NCBI RefSeq assembly: GCF_041687175.1
Contig: NZ_JAWLCK010000017.1
Span: 1-34,284, forward strand
DNA from: Lutispora sp041687175
Lineage (GTDB): Bacteria; Bacillota; Clostridia; Lutisporales; Lutisporaceae
Direction of reading: 5' to 3'
DNA: 34,284 bases
The translations under genes were made by a program, and so were the position numbers. The notes below the pieces were generated by a model. It did no database searches. It was given only the letters and a program-made list of their open reading frames with translations, and was not told the origin of the DNA. Below are positions 7,601-16,372 of this stretch, piece after piece (the first letter of the stretch is position 1; each line of letters starts with the position of its first letter).

Positions 7601-8863
7601 TTACCTCCTTATTTTGTTTATTATGTCAGAAATATTGACCAAAGAAGCATCTACAACTTTTCCATTTTCCATATTCTTGATACTCACAATACCCTTCTCA
7701 ATCTCTTCATCACCTATGACAATTACATTTCTGGCATTTATCTTATTGGCATATTTCATTTGAGCCTTTAGGCTTCTGTTTAAATAGTCTTTTTCCGCTT
7801 TGATAGTTGCTCTTCGCAATTTAAACAACAAATCCATAGCTTTATCATTGGCTTTTTCACCTATAGCAGCTATGTATAAATCTGGTCTTTCTGTTTCAGG
7901 GATTGATATCCCCTGACTTTCCATAGTCAGTAACAGTCTTTCAAGGCCTAAGCCAAATCCAACACCAGGTGTGCTTGGACCTCCACATTGCTCTACCAAT
8001 CCATCATACCTTCCACCACCGCATACGGTTCCTTGAGAGCCTATATCTTTGGATACTATTTCAAAGGCTGTTTTTGTATAATAATCTAATCCCCTTACAA
8101 TCCTAGGATCCACTATGTAATCTAATCCTATGATTTCTAAGCCTCTCTTCAATCCCTCAAAATGATTCTTGCAATCATCGCATAGATTATCCAGCATTAA
8201 TGGTACATCTACCAAATTCTCCTTGCATTTTTCTTCTTTACAGTCTAATATCCTCAAAGGATTTGTATCAAATCTGTCCTGGCAGTATTTGCACAGTTTA
8301 TCCAGTTTAGGCTCTAGAAATGCTTTCAGTTTTGCATTGTATTCCTTTCTGCATTTTGGGCAACCAACACTATTGATTCTGAGTTCCAAATCCTTTACTC
8401 CAAGGGATTCAAATAATGTCATTCCTACGCTTATTACTTCCGCATCCACATATGGATCCTGGGTTCCGAAGACTTCAATACCAAATTGATGAAATTCTCT
8501 CAATCTCCCTGCCTGTGGCCTTTCATATCTATAACATGGGGTTATATAATACATCTTTGTGGGTTGAGTATCATTGAAAATGCTATTTTCTATAAAAGTT
8601 CTAACTACTGGAGCCGTGCCTTCGGGTTTTAATGTTATGCTTCTACCTCCTTTATCCAAGAATGTATACATCTCTTTTTGCACTACATCTGTAGTTTCGC
8701 CTACACCTCTTTGAAAGAGCTCTGTATGTTCAAAAACAGGTGTTCTTACTTCTCTATATCCGTTTATAGAGCATAACTCTCTTATTTTCCCTTCTATGTA
8801 TTGCCACTTAAATACTTCTGAAGGCAAAACATCCTTTGTACCTTTTGGTCCTTGAATTCTCAT
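7601..8863 (-). CDS. hisS: Histidyl-tRNA synthetase
   Basis: This 420-residue class IIa synthetase charges tRNA-His. Motif 2 reads YRYERPQAGRLREFHQFG near 110-128; the histidine-specific motifs RGLDYYTKTAFEI and GGGRYDGL lie near 260 and 285, and the C-terminal anticodon-binding domain follows about 325. A cysteine-rich insertion (CPKC, CKYC, CDDC between about 165 and 235) looks like a zinc-binding element found in Gram-positive HisRS. Start ATG 8863 has GGAGGG six bases upstream. It is the first gene after the T-box leader and is followed by aspS four bases on. Confidence 0.97.
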   Translation of the reverse strand: MRIQGPKGTKDVLPSEVFKWQYIEGKIRELCSINGYREVRTPVFEHTELFQRGVGETTDVVQKEMYTFLDKGGRSITLKPEGTAPVVRTFIENSIFNDTQPTKMYYITPCYRYERPQAGRLREFHQFGIEVFGTQDPYVDAEVISVGMTLFESLGVKDLELRINSVGCPKCRKEYNAKLKAFLEPKLDKLCKYCQDRFDTNPLRILDCKEEKCKENLVDVPLMLDNLCDDCKNHFEGLKRGLEIIGLDYIVDPRIVRGLDYYTKTAFEIVSKDIGSQGTVCGGGRYDGLVEQCGGPSTPGVGFGLGLERLLLTMESQGISIPETERPDLYIAAIGEKANDKAMDLLFKLRRATIKAEKDYLNRSLKAQMKYANKINARNVIVIGDEEIEKGIVSIKNMENGKVVDASLVNISDIINKIRR

Positions 8864-8890
8864 GTATATCCCTCCAATTTCCTTTTGAAT

Positions 8891-9135
8891 AAAACAAAAA
8901 ACTCATCTCTGACATAATATGTCAGGGACGAGGTTAGTCTCGCGGTGCCACCCTGCTTGGATAGTATCCATCTCTTATTCCTTAACGCGGAAATGCGTCC
9001 AAATCTAATATACTTCAATTTGGAAGCTCCTTGGGTGTCTTTCGATATTCCCTACTTTAAGGGGCTCTCAATCATTGGCTCCCTCTCCCTGTCAAGTGTC
9101 AAATATCTACTTTCCCTTTCATCGCTTTTATAATG
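8891..9135 (-). ncRNA. T-box riboswitch controlling hisS-aspS
   Basis: The minus-strand leader has the invariant T-box AGGGTGGCACCGCG (8954-8941), a Stem I with the AGTA motif and K-turn-like GGGAGAGG, and a terminator. The terminator has a lower stem (8932-8927 with 8907-8902) and an upper 7-bp stem (8925-8919 with 8915-8909), then a T-rich run (8901-8891). In Stem I, GATATT pairs with AATATC, which puts GAAAGACA in the specifier loop. The specifier reads GAC (Asp, 9039-9037), overlapping CAC (His, 9037-9035). The bulge TGGC would pair with a tRNA whose discriminator base is G, as in tRNA-Asp, and not with the C73 of tRNA-His. Uncharged tRNA-Asp is thus the likeliest ligand. Confidence 0.95.
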
Positions 9136-9141
9136 TTTATC

Positions 9142-9170
9142 ATTATATATTTACTGCATATTTTTGTCAA
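9142..9170 (-). promoter_or_regulatory. Promoter of the T-box hisS-aspS operon
   Basis: On the minus strand TTGACA (9170-9165) and TATAAT (9147-9142) are perfect consensus boxes 17 bp apart. The -35 box overlaps the hemZ stop codon (9169-9167), so hemZ and hisS are packed with no spacer. Transcription should start near 9135. Confidence 0.85.
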
Positions 9171-10639
9171 TATAATTTACTCAGTAGATCAACCTTTTTA
9201 TTGATTTGACTATCTATATTTTTTATATATAATCTTAAATCCTTTATGTTGTGCTGCCTTTCCAATCTATCTTCTTCAGGAAAATATGCTTTTGTGACAG
9301 CATCTGCACCAAAAGCAACGATACTTTGCTTTTCTTCCATTATTTGTATGTTGTATATACACTCCCTATCCTTTTTGCAAAATCCTATATTCTCCAGATT
9401 CTGTGCCATATATTTCTGTCTATATAAATAATAAGGATAGTATTGATTGTTTTCCAGCTTATTCCTAGCCAGTTCCATCATTTTATAAACAATATCATTA
9501 TGGCTTCTAGTATCAAGATTCATCTCATTGTATACCGAGGCTCTTTTAATGGCCAGTGTATGAACTGTTACATTCTCAGGGTTCAACCTGTTCATCCAAT
9601 TCAAAGTGTTATCAACTTGGTCTAATCCTTCGCCTGGAAGTCCCAGAATCATATCCATATTTATATTGTCGAAACCTAGTTCTCTGGCTAATAGAAAACT
9701 CTTAATAATTTGAGTATGAGTATGTTTTCTTCCTATTCTCATCAAAGTATCATCATCCATTGATTGGGGATTGATACTTAAACGTGTTATCCCAGACTCT
9801 TTCATTGCTTTGAGTTTATCTACAGTTATGGTATCCGGTCTTCCAGCTTCACATGTAAATTCTTCATTTTGACCCCAGAATTCATTAACACATTGTATTA
9901 GAGTGCTCAACTCATCAGCATTTATTGAGGTAGGCGTGCCTCCGCCAATATAAACACTCTGAGCTGTAACACCCCTCGACTTAAGATATTCTGAAACAGT
10001 TCTAATCTCCAACATCAATGCTTCAAGATAAGGTTGAACTAAATCACGATTTTTATCTATGGCATTTGAAGTAAAAGAACAGTAATTACATCTGCTGGGG
10101 CAGAAGGGTATTCCAATATAAATACCTATTTTATTATTATCATTTTTGCTTATATATTTCTTTTCAACTTGAGCAACTTTAATGGACAGTAAGGCTCTAT
10201 CTTCAGTAACATAATACTCATCTTTCAGATGTGCAATAATTTGCTCCTCATTCATTCCCTCTTCAAACAGCTTATGAACAATTTTTACTGGCCTGATACC
10301 TGTCAATATTCCCCAAGCTATATTATGGCCTGTAATATCTGATAACAACTTATACATGGATACTTTCAGAGCTTTTTTAATCTCTCTAGGATCTATTACT
10401 TTACCGTTCTTAGTAAATGTATAGCTATTATTACTATTGTTCTTTAAATCCTTATAAGATGAAATGAAAGAAGTCAATTCATCATCTATTATAATTTCAC
10501 TGTTCAGTAATATGCCTTGCATATCTTCATAGTTTTCTATACTATCATAAGGTTTAATTGACTCCTTACCATAAAACATCTTTATTATATCTGATACTTC
10601 ATTAAAGTACTCATGTCCTATTAACTTTAATATTATCAT
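9167..10639 (-). CDS. hemZ: Coproporphyrinogen dehydrogenase HemZ-like radical SAM enzyme
   Basis: This 490-residue protein is a HemN-related radical SAM enzyme of the HemZ type. It has an N-terminal extension of about 165 residues, then the Fe-S motif CPSRCNYC with C180, C184 and C187, the SAM-site GGGTPTS near 230 and the HemN-like stretch GLPGEGLDQV. It is expected to decarboxylate coproporphyrinogen III anaerobically, or to act in a related heme-type reaction. Members of this family vary in activity, and no other heme genes are here. Start ATG 10639 has GAGG six bases upstream. It follows the MBL gene by 23 bases and probably shares its transcript. Confidence 0.85.
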   Translation of the reverse strand: MIILKLIGHEYFNEVSDIIKMFYGKESIKPYDSIENYEDMQGILLNSEIIIDDELTSFISSYKDLKNNSNNSYTFTKNGKVIDPREIKKALKVSMYKLLSDITGHNIAWGILTGIRPVKIVHKLFEEGMNEEQIIAHLKDEYYVTEDRALLSIKVAQVEKKYISKNDNNKIGIYIGIPFCPSRCNYCSFTSNAIDKNRDLVQPYLEALMLEIRTVSEYLKSRGVTAQSVYIGGGTPTSINADELSTLIQCVNEFWGQNEEFTCEAGRPDTITVDKLKAMKESGITRLSINPQSMDDDTLMRIGRKHTHTQIIKSFLLARELGFDNINMDMILGLPGEGLDQVDNTLNWMNRLNPENVTVHTLAIKRASVYNEMNLDTRSHNDIVYKMMELARNKLENNQYYPYYLYRQKYMAQNLENIGFCKKDRECIYNIQIMEEKQSIVAFGADAVTKAYFPEEDRLERQHNIKDLRLYIKNIDSQINKKVDLLSKLY

Positions 10640-10662
10640 CTTTATCCTCTCTTAAATGAATC

Positions 10663-11286
10663 TTAATTTTTTAGGAAAGGATTATGTTTTTTCTCTATTT
10701 CAATAGTTGTTGAAGGTCCATGGCCTGGATAAACCTCTGTATTATCGGGCAAAGTGAGTAATTTGTTTTTAATAGAGCCAATAATGTCTTCAAATGACCC
10801 CCCACCAAGATCTGTTCTTCCAATAGAGCCAGCAAATAATGTATCTCCTGAAAATACAACATTATCGCACTTTATACATATGCTCCCTCTTGTATGTCCA
10901 GGAGTATGAATAATCTCCATTGATATTGCCCCGATATTTATTATGTCTCCATCTACTATTTTTTTATCAGCTTCTATTTCTATTTTGTTATATCCCATTT
11001 GGCTTGAATAGTTTTTATTCGTATTTTTCAGCATATCATAATCATCCATGTGAATCATTACTTCAGCCTTATAGTTCTCCCTTGCGTCTGCTACAGCGCC
11101 AATATGATCTCCATGGCCATGAGTAAGCAATATATATTGAACAGAGAGTTTATTGTTTTCTATAAACTTATTTAACTCTTCAAAATCTCCTCCTGGATCT
11201 ATAACAGCTGCTTTTTTTGATTGCTCATCCCATATTATATAACAATTAGCTTGATATATTCCTAAAGGCAGTCTCTTGAATTTCAA
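10663..11286 (-). CDS. Metallo-beta-lactamase-fold hydrolase, glyoxalase II-like
   Basis: This small MBL-fold protein has the two-zinc motif THGHGDH, the later ligands HTPGHTRGS and FSGDTLF, and the C-terminal PGHGPST that completes the site. It resembles the short YqgX/GloB-like hydrolases of Gram-positive bacteria, which act on thioesters such as S-lactoylthiols; the substrate is unproven. The frame is open to 11328, but I prefer TTG 11286 (207 residues, MKFKRLPLG) since GGGAG lies nine bases upstream and family members start there; ATG 11295 abuts the ribosome site too closely. It lies between dtd and hemZ in a relA-dtd-MBL-hemZ order common in Clostridia. Confidence 0.85.
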   Translation of the reverse strand: MKFKRLPLGIYQANCYIIWDEQSKKAAVIDPGGDFEELNKFIENNKLSVQYILLTHGHGDHIGAVADARENYKAEVMIHMDDYDMLKNTNKNYSSQMGYNKIEIEADKKIVDGDIINIGAISMEIIHTPGHTRGSICIKCDNVVFSGDTLFAGSIGRTDLGGGSFEDIIGSIKNKLLTLPDNTEVYPGHGPSTTIEIEKKHNPFLKN

Positions 11287-11342
11287 ATAACTCATCTCCC
11301 TCGAAGATTTTATAAATCTATTAGTCATTAAAATTGTAAATC

Positions 11343-11792
11343 TTAAATAATTTTTTCGCTATCTACTATTAAAGTAACGGGGCCATCATTTTCTATATAT
11401 ACGGTCATATCAGCTTGAAAAATGCCTGATTGAACAACAATATTCATACCTTCCAATTTACTAATGAATAAATTATACAGTTCCTGAGCTTTATCAGGTC
11501 TAGCTGCTCTTATGAAGCTTGGGCGCCTTCCCTTTCTGCAATCACCATATAATGTAAATTGGGAAACAACAAGAATTTCTCCTCCCACATCAAGAAGTGA
11601 CAAATTCATTTTGTTATCAGCATCTTCAAAAATTCTCAGATTTGTTATTTTATCAACCATATAGTCAATATCTTCTATTTTATCTTCATCACTTATACCA
11701 AGCAAAACCATGAGACCTTTATTTATCTGACCTGTAATTTTACCATCTACCTCAACATGGCTTTTTTTTACCCTTTGAATTACTGCCCTCAT
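11343..11792 (-). CDS. dtd: D-aminoacyl-tRNA deacylase
   Basis: This 149-residue enzyme hydrolyses D-amino acids (and glycine misplaced on tRNA-Ala) from tRNA, a proofreading step. Family motifs are complete: MRAVIQRV at the N-terminus, SQFTLYGDCRKGRRPSF near 77-93 and the GP motif NDGPVTLIVDS near the C-terminus, which supplies the chiral-selective Gly-cisPro. Start ATG 11792 follows GGAGG by seven bases. It lies 11 bases after relA, so co-transcription and perhaps translational coupling are likely. Confidence 0.97.
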   Translation of the reverse strand: MRAVIQRVKKSHVEVDGKITGQINKGLMVLLGISDEDKIEDIDYMVDKITNLRIFEDADNKMNLSLLDVGGEILVVSQFTLYGDCRKGRRPSFIRAARPDKAQELYNLFISKLEGMNIVVQSGIFQADMTVYIENDGPVTLIVDSEKII

Positions 11793-11803
11793 AAACTTTC
11801 CTC

Positions 11804-13972
11804 CTATTGTTTAGCTCTAAATACATCAATAACTCCTTCAATCCTTCTTAATCTTCTAATAAGTTTGTTTAGTTGATCAATGTCATTAATTTCTAAAACA
11901 AAATTTATATTTGCGCTTCTATCCTTTGAAGTCCTCGAATAAAAAGATACAATATTGATTTTATTCTCATTTATAATTGAAGTGATCTCTGCAAGCAAAC
12001 CTTGTCTGTCATTAGCTCTTACTTGAACATCTGCATTATAAGAGACCATACTCTGGGTATTCCATTCTACTTCCACAAGTCTCTCCGGATCTGCAAGCAA
12101 ATCCCTGGCATTTGGACAGTCTTTTCTGTGTATTGAAACGCCTCTACCCTTTGTTATATAACCTAGTATATCATCACCAGGGACAGGATTGCAGCATTTA
12201 GAAAATCTCACAAGAATATTTTCAACACCTTTAACTTTTATACCCGTGCTTGATCTTCTCTTCTTGTGATGATTTGTTTTTGATATCTGCTTTTCTAATT
12301 GCTCTTCTTCTTTTATATCTATTTTCTGGTTCTTTCTTATCTCTTCTTTCAACCTCATCATTATCTGATTGAGGGTCAATCCACCATAACCCAATGAGGC
12401 ATATAAATCTTCCAATGAATGAAGGCCTATCTTCTTATAAACCGTCTCCAGCCACTCATTCTTTATGGTTATTGATAAACTTGCTCCCAGTCTTTTTATT
12501 TCTTTATCGAGTATATCTTTACCTTTTTGGATATTTTCTTCTCTTTTTTCTTTCTTAAACCATTGTCGTATCTTATTCTTAGCCTGTGAGCTTTTGACAA
12601 TCTTAAGCCAATCTCTGCTTGGTCCATTTGAGTTGGCAGATGTGATTATTTCTACTATATCCCCATTTTGTAGTTTATAATCCAAAGGCACGATCTTACC
12701 ATTAATCTTTGCACCGATACACTTATTTCCAACAGCACTATGAATTTTATAAGCAAAGTCAATAGGTGTAGAATCTACTGGTAAATCTATAACATCACCT
12801 TTAGGTGTAAAAACATATACCTCATCTATCACTAAGTCAATTTTCAGAGTTTCCATAAACTCTTTTGTATCTCTTACTTCATTCTGCCATTCGAGCATTT
12901 GTCTGAGCCACTTTAGTTTTTCATCAAATTCATTCTGAGAAGTACGACCTTCTTTGTACTTCCAGTGGGCAGCTATTCCATATTCAGATGTTTTATGCAT
13001 CTCCCAAGTTCTTATTTGCACTTCAATTGGTTCTCCATCAGGACCTATTACTGTGGTATGCAAAGACTGATACATATTAGGCTTGGGCATAGCAATATAA
13101 TCCTTAAATCTTCCAGGGATTGGTTTCCATAAAGTGTGAACTATTCCTAATACTCCATAACAATCTTTAACAGTATCCACTATTACTCTCACTGCGGTAA
13201 GATCAAATATTTGTTCGAAAGTTTTATTCTGGTGAAACATTTTTTTATATATACTATAAAAATTCTTAGGACGGCCTTCTATTTGAACGTCAATACCCAT
13301 CTCTTCATTCTTATATTTCAGTGTATTTATTACATAGTTAATATACTCTTCTCGTTCTTTTCTCTTTTTTGCGACTTTATCTACTAAATCATAGTATCCA
13401 TCAGGATCTATATATCGCAGTGCAAGATCTTCCATTTCCCATTTAATTTTATAAATTCCAAGTCTATGAGCTATAGGAGCATATATTTCTAATGTTTCCT
13501 TTGCTTTTTCATACTGTTTTTCTTTCGTCATATACTTCAATGTTCTGAGATTATGGAGCCTGTCTGCTAGTTTTATAAGTATAACCCTTATGTCTTTGGC
13601 CATAGCAATAAACATCTTCCTAAGATTCTCTGCTTGCTGCTCTTCCTTTGTCTTGTATTCGAGCTTACCAAGTTTTGTCACACCATCTACAAGCATGGCA
13701 ACTTCTTCACCAAATTGTTCTTTTATGTCATTATAGTCATATTTTGTATCTTCTACCACATCATGAAGCATACCTGCAGCAATAGTTAAATTATCCATAT
13801 TTAAATCTGCCAATATTTCTGCTACAGCGGTAGGATGGATAATGTAATCTTCGCCAGATATTCTTTTTTGCCCCTGATGTGCATTTAAAGCAAAATCATA
13901 TGCTTTACATATTATTTCAAAGTCTCCTGAAGGATTATATTTTTTTATTTTGTCTATTAATTCCTGGAGCAT
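11804..13972 (-). CDS. relA: Bifunctional (p)ppGpp synthetase/hydrolase
   Basis: This 722-residue Rel protein makes and degrades the stringent-response alarmone. Domains in order: HD hydrolase with HAHQGQKR near 31 and MLHDVVEDT (68-76), both intact; the synthetase near 230-345 with RPKNFYSIYKKM; TGS near 385-445; a conserved CC segment CCNPVPGDDI near 590; and a C-terminal ACT domain from about 650. An intact HD site suggests both activities. Start ATG 13972 has only a weak GGTG. A hairpin with a U7 tract lies between apt and relA, so relA probably has its own promoter, which I could not define. Confidence 0.97.
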   Translation of the reverse strand: MLQELIDKIKKYNPSGDFEIICKAYDFALNAHQGQKRISGEDYIIHPTAVAEILADLNMDNLTIAAGMLHDVVEDTKYDYNDIKEQFGEEVAMLVDGVTKLGKLEYKTKEEQQAENLRKMFIAMAKDIRVILIKLADRLHNLRTLKYMTKEKQYEKAKETLEIYAPIAHRLGIYKIKWEMEDLALRYIDPDGYYDLVDKVAKKRKEREEYINYVINTLKYKNEEMGIDVQIEGRPKNFYSIYKKMFHQNKTFEQIFDLTAVRVIVDTVKDCYGVLGIVHTLWKPIPGRFKDYIAMPKPNMYQSLHTTVIGPDGEPIEVQIRTWEMHKTSEYGIAAHWKYKEGRTSQNEFDEKLKWLRQMLEWQNEVRDTKEFMETLKIDLVIDEVYVFTPKGDVIDLPVDSTPIDFAYKIHSAVGNKCIGAKINGKIVPLDYKLQNGDIVEIITSANSNGPSRDWLKIVKSSQAKNKIRQWFKKEKREENIQKGKDILDKEIKRLGASLSITIKNEWLETVYKKIGLHSLEDLYASLGYGGLTLNQIMMRLKEEIRKNQKIDIKEEEQLEKQISKTNHHKKRRSSTGIKVKGVENILVRFSKCCNPVPGDDILGYITKGRGVSIHRKDCPNARDLLADPERLVEVEWNTQSMVSYNADVQVRANDRQGLLAEITSIINENKINIVSFYSRTSKDRSANINFVLEINDIDQLNKLIRRLRRIEGVIDVFRAKQ

Positions 13973-14017
13973 ATTAACACCATCTTTTGAAAAAATTAAA
14001 TATAATAACTATGTAGC

Positions 14018-14045
14018 TTATACTTTCCTATGCATTATAAAAAAA
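14018..14045 (-). repeat. 28-bp repeated motif, copy A
   Basis: This segment matches 19931-19958 at 26 of 28 positions with no gap. On the minus strand it reads T7-ATAAT, two variable bases, then ATAGGAAAGTATAA. It starts in the U tract of the hairpin upstream of relA. Confidence 0.6.
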
Positions 14046-14114
14046 TCTCCTGAGTAACAAAGCCCCTATTCAATAGGTTGCAAACCCAATGAATCCAAGC
14101 TGGTTATCCAGGAG
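14039..14114 (-). terminator. Long structured hairpin with U7 tract between apt and relA
   Basis: On the minus strand CTCCTG (14114-14109) pairs with CAGGAG (14052-14047). After a 2x2 internal loop, TAAC pairs with GTTA. Inside are alternative small hairpins. A and then T7 (14045-14039) follow at once, so it reads as a rho-independent terminator after apt. The 68-nt folded part is much longer than a normal terminator, so a small stable RNA or an attenuator for relA is possible. Confidence 0.6.
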
Positions 14115-14124
14115 CATTAGAGTT

Positions 14125-14637
14125 CTAATACTTGATTATTGAACTAATATTATATTTTGACAAGGCTTTCCTTCCCATCAATTCTTCTAATTCAATCAAA
14201 AACCCTATATGAACTACAATACCCCCAAGACTCTCAACAAGCTTAACTGCTGATAATATTGTGCCTCCTGTAGCTAATAAATCATCTACAACAGCTATTC
14301 TGTCCCCAGGTTTTATAGCATCCTTATGAATCTCTAAGCTATCACTGCCATACTCTAACTCATACTCATATTTTAAAGTTTCAGCCGGAAGCTTTCCTGG
14401 TTTTCTCACAGGTACAAAACCTACACCAATCTCATAGGCAATGGGTGCCCCAAAAAGAAACCCTCTAGCCTCTGGTCCAACAATCAAGTCAACATCTTTG
14501 CTTCTGATTTCGTCTGCCATTAGTTTTATTGCGTAACGAAAAGCTTCCCCATCTTTTAGCAGCGTAGTAACATCTTTAAAGCTTATACCTTCTACAGGAA
14601 AATCTTCTATCACTCTTATATACTTTTCCAGATTCAC
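14125..14637 (-). CDS. apt: Adenine phosphoribosyltransferase
   Basis: This 170-residue purine-salvage enzyme makes AMP from adenine and PRPP. The PRPP loop VVDDLLATGGT is near 115-125, and the N-terminal PVEGISFKDVTTLL and VGPEARGF segments are family signatures. Start is GTG 14637, eight bases after GGAGG. It follows recJ by 23 bases. The recJ-apt-relA order is widespread in Gram-positive bacteria; here the hairpin at 14114-14039 separates apt from relA. Confidence 0.97.
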   Translation of the reverse strand: MNLEKYIRVIEDFPVEGISFKDVTTLLKDGEAFRYAIKLMADEIRSKDVDLIVGPEARGFLFGAPIAYEIGVGFVPVRKPGKLPAETLKYEYELEYGSDSLEIHKDAIKPGDRIAVVDDLLATGGTILSAVKLVESLGGIVVHIGFLIELEELMGRKALSKYNISSIIKY

Positions 14638-14660
14638 TTATCTTGCCTCCAAACTTATAT

Positions 14661-16358
14661 TTATTTGGCCTTTTTTATGTCTTTGATATTTAATTGAATG
14701 TATTCGGTGCCATTCCAGAGATTTTTTTCTACACTACATATTATATCAATCTTTTCATTAACTGCAATATAATTAATTATAAATCCGATGTTAAAACCTA
14801 TTCCTCTTATAGTATCAGTTCCGTCATTTAGCTTCATAGACAGATGTTTATTGTTTCCCAACAACTTCATCTCTTCTATGGTAAGACCGCGAAACACAAA
14901 TATCGGAACCGGATTGCCTTCCCCATAAGGCTCCAGCATTTCTAATTCTTCTATAAGCTGCGAAAGCATACTAATACTATCGATTTTATAATCTATAAAA
15001 ATTTCTGGTACATAATGTTTATCTGCCATCATTTCCCAGGCAATTTCATTTAATAAACATTTTAATTTCTCAATGTTTTCCTCTTTAATGGTTAAGCCAG
15101 CAGCCATTTGATGACCACCGAATCTTTCAAAAAGAAAACTGCACTTATTCATGGCTTCATATAAGTCAAATCCCGGTATGCTTCTTGCCGAACCTCTACC
15201 GATACCATCTTCTAAAGAAATCAGGACAACTGGTAATCCATATTTCTCAGTTAGTTTCGATGCAACAATTCCTATTACACCTATATGCCAGTTTTCTCCT
15301 GCTGCAACGATAATCCTATCAATATCTTTATCTATGGTTTTATCAATAATTTGCATTGCAGAATTAAGTATTTCATTTTCTATGGTCTGTCTATGAGAAT
15401 TTGCTTTATTTAATTCTTCAGCTATTTTCATTGCTGCCTCCTCTTCTTCAGCAATCAGTAGCTTAACACCCAGAATAGGATCACTGATTCTACCGGCGGC
15501 ATTAAGTCTTGGTGCAAGCATGAAGCTTATATGATAGGTATCAACAGCACATATATCTATTCCAGAAACCTTAGTAAGCGCCTTTATTCCAAGGTTAGGG
15601 TTATTTCTTATCTTCTCCAGACCATTCTTGACAATTACTCTGTTCTCTCCTAACAAAGGAACAACATCTGCAACAGTGCCTAAAGCAGCAAGGTCTATTA
15701 TATCATCAGGCAAATCATATCTACTGAATCTTTGGGCTAAAGCACAAACAAGTTTAAATGCTACTCCTGCTCCTGCAAAGTCTTTAAATGGATAATAGCA
15801 GTCACTTTGATGAGGATTTATGACGGAACATGCTTTCGGAATCTCATCACCGCATTCATGATGATCTGTAATTATTATTTCTTTATTATTTTCATTTATA
15901 AATTTGACTTCTTCAATAGATCTTATTCCGCAATCTACAGAAATTATTAAGTCTACTCCTTCATCAATAATTCTTTCTATTGCGTCTATATTTATTCCAT
16001 ATCCTTCTTCAAGCCTATTGGGTATGTAATAAATCACATTTGCACCTAGCTTTTTTAGTGTCAAATAAAGCATGGAAAGGCTTGTTATGCCATCTACATC
16101 GTAGTCTCCATAGATACATACTTTTTCTCCTGCTTTTATTGCTTTATACACTCGTTCTACAGCAGAATCCATCCCCTTTAACATAAAGGAATCCTCTAGT
16201 TCATCCATGTCAGGATTTAAAAAAGCTTCTGCATCTTCTAATGTGTTTATATCTCTGTTAATTAGTATTCTAGCTAAAGACTCAGAAATATTTAACTCTT
16301 CTTTCATTTCCTTAAGTATAGAATAGTCTTTATTATAAGCAAGCCATCTCTTAATCAA
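14661..16358 (-). CDS. recJ: Single-stranded-DNA-specific exonuclease RecJ
   Basis: This 565-residue exonuclease degrades 5' single-stranded ends in recombination and repair. The DHH-family metal motifs are present: GDYDVDG (84-90), VDCGIRS (141-147) and TDHHECG with D165-H166-H167. A DHHA1 domain with GRGSARS and FGGHQMAAG follows near 390-430, then a C-terminal OB-like domain. The length is the short Gram-positive RecJ form. Start is TTG 16358, with AGGTG five bases upstream. It lies 14 bases after lapA. Confidence 0.96.
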   Translation of the reverse strand: MIKRWLAYNKDYSILKEMKEELNISESLARILINRDINTLEDAEAFLNPDMDELEDSFMLKGMDSAVERVYKAIKAGEKVCIYGDYDVDGITSLSMLYLTLKKLGANVIYYIPNRLEEGYGINIDAIERIIDEGVDLIISVDCGIRSIEEVKFINENNKEIIITDHHECGDEIPKACSVINPHQSDCYYPFKDFAGAGVAFKLVCALAQRFSRYDLPDDIIDLAALGTVADVVPLLGENRVIVKNGLEKIRNNPNLGIKALTKVSGIDICAVDTYHISFMLAPRLNAAGRISDPILGVKLLIAEEEEAAMKIAEELNKANSHRQTIENEILNSAMQIIDKTIDKDIDRIIVAAGENWHIGVIGIVASKLTEKYGLPVVLISLEDGIGRGSARSIPGFDLYEAMNKCSFLFERFGGHQMAAGLTIKEENIEKLKCLLNEIAWEMMADKHYVPEIFIDYKIDSISMLSQLIEELEMLEPYGEGNPVPIFVFRGLTIEEMKLLGNNKHLSMKLNDGTDTIRGIGFNIGFIINYIAVNEKIDIICSVEKNLWNGTEYIQLNIKDIKKAK

Positions 16359-16372
16359 ATTATCACCTACAT

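Noticed and set aside
8945..9133. A 62-codon plus-strand open frame upstream of hisS
   Set aside because: It covers the T-box leader on the other strand, whose conserved RNA elements explain the sequence.
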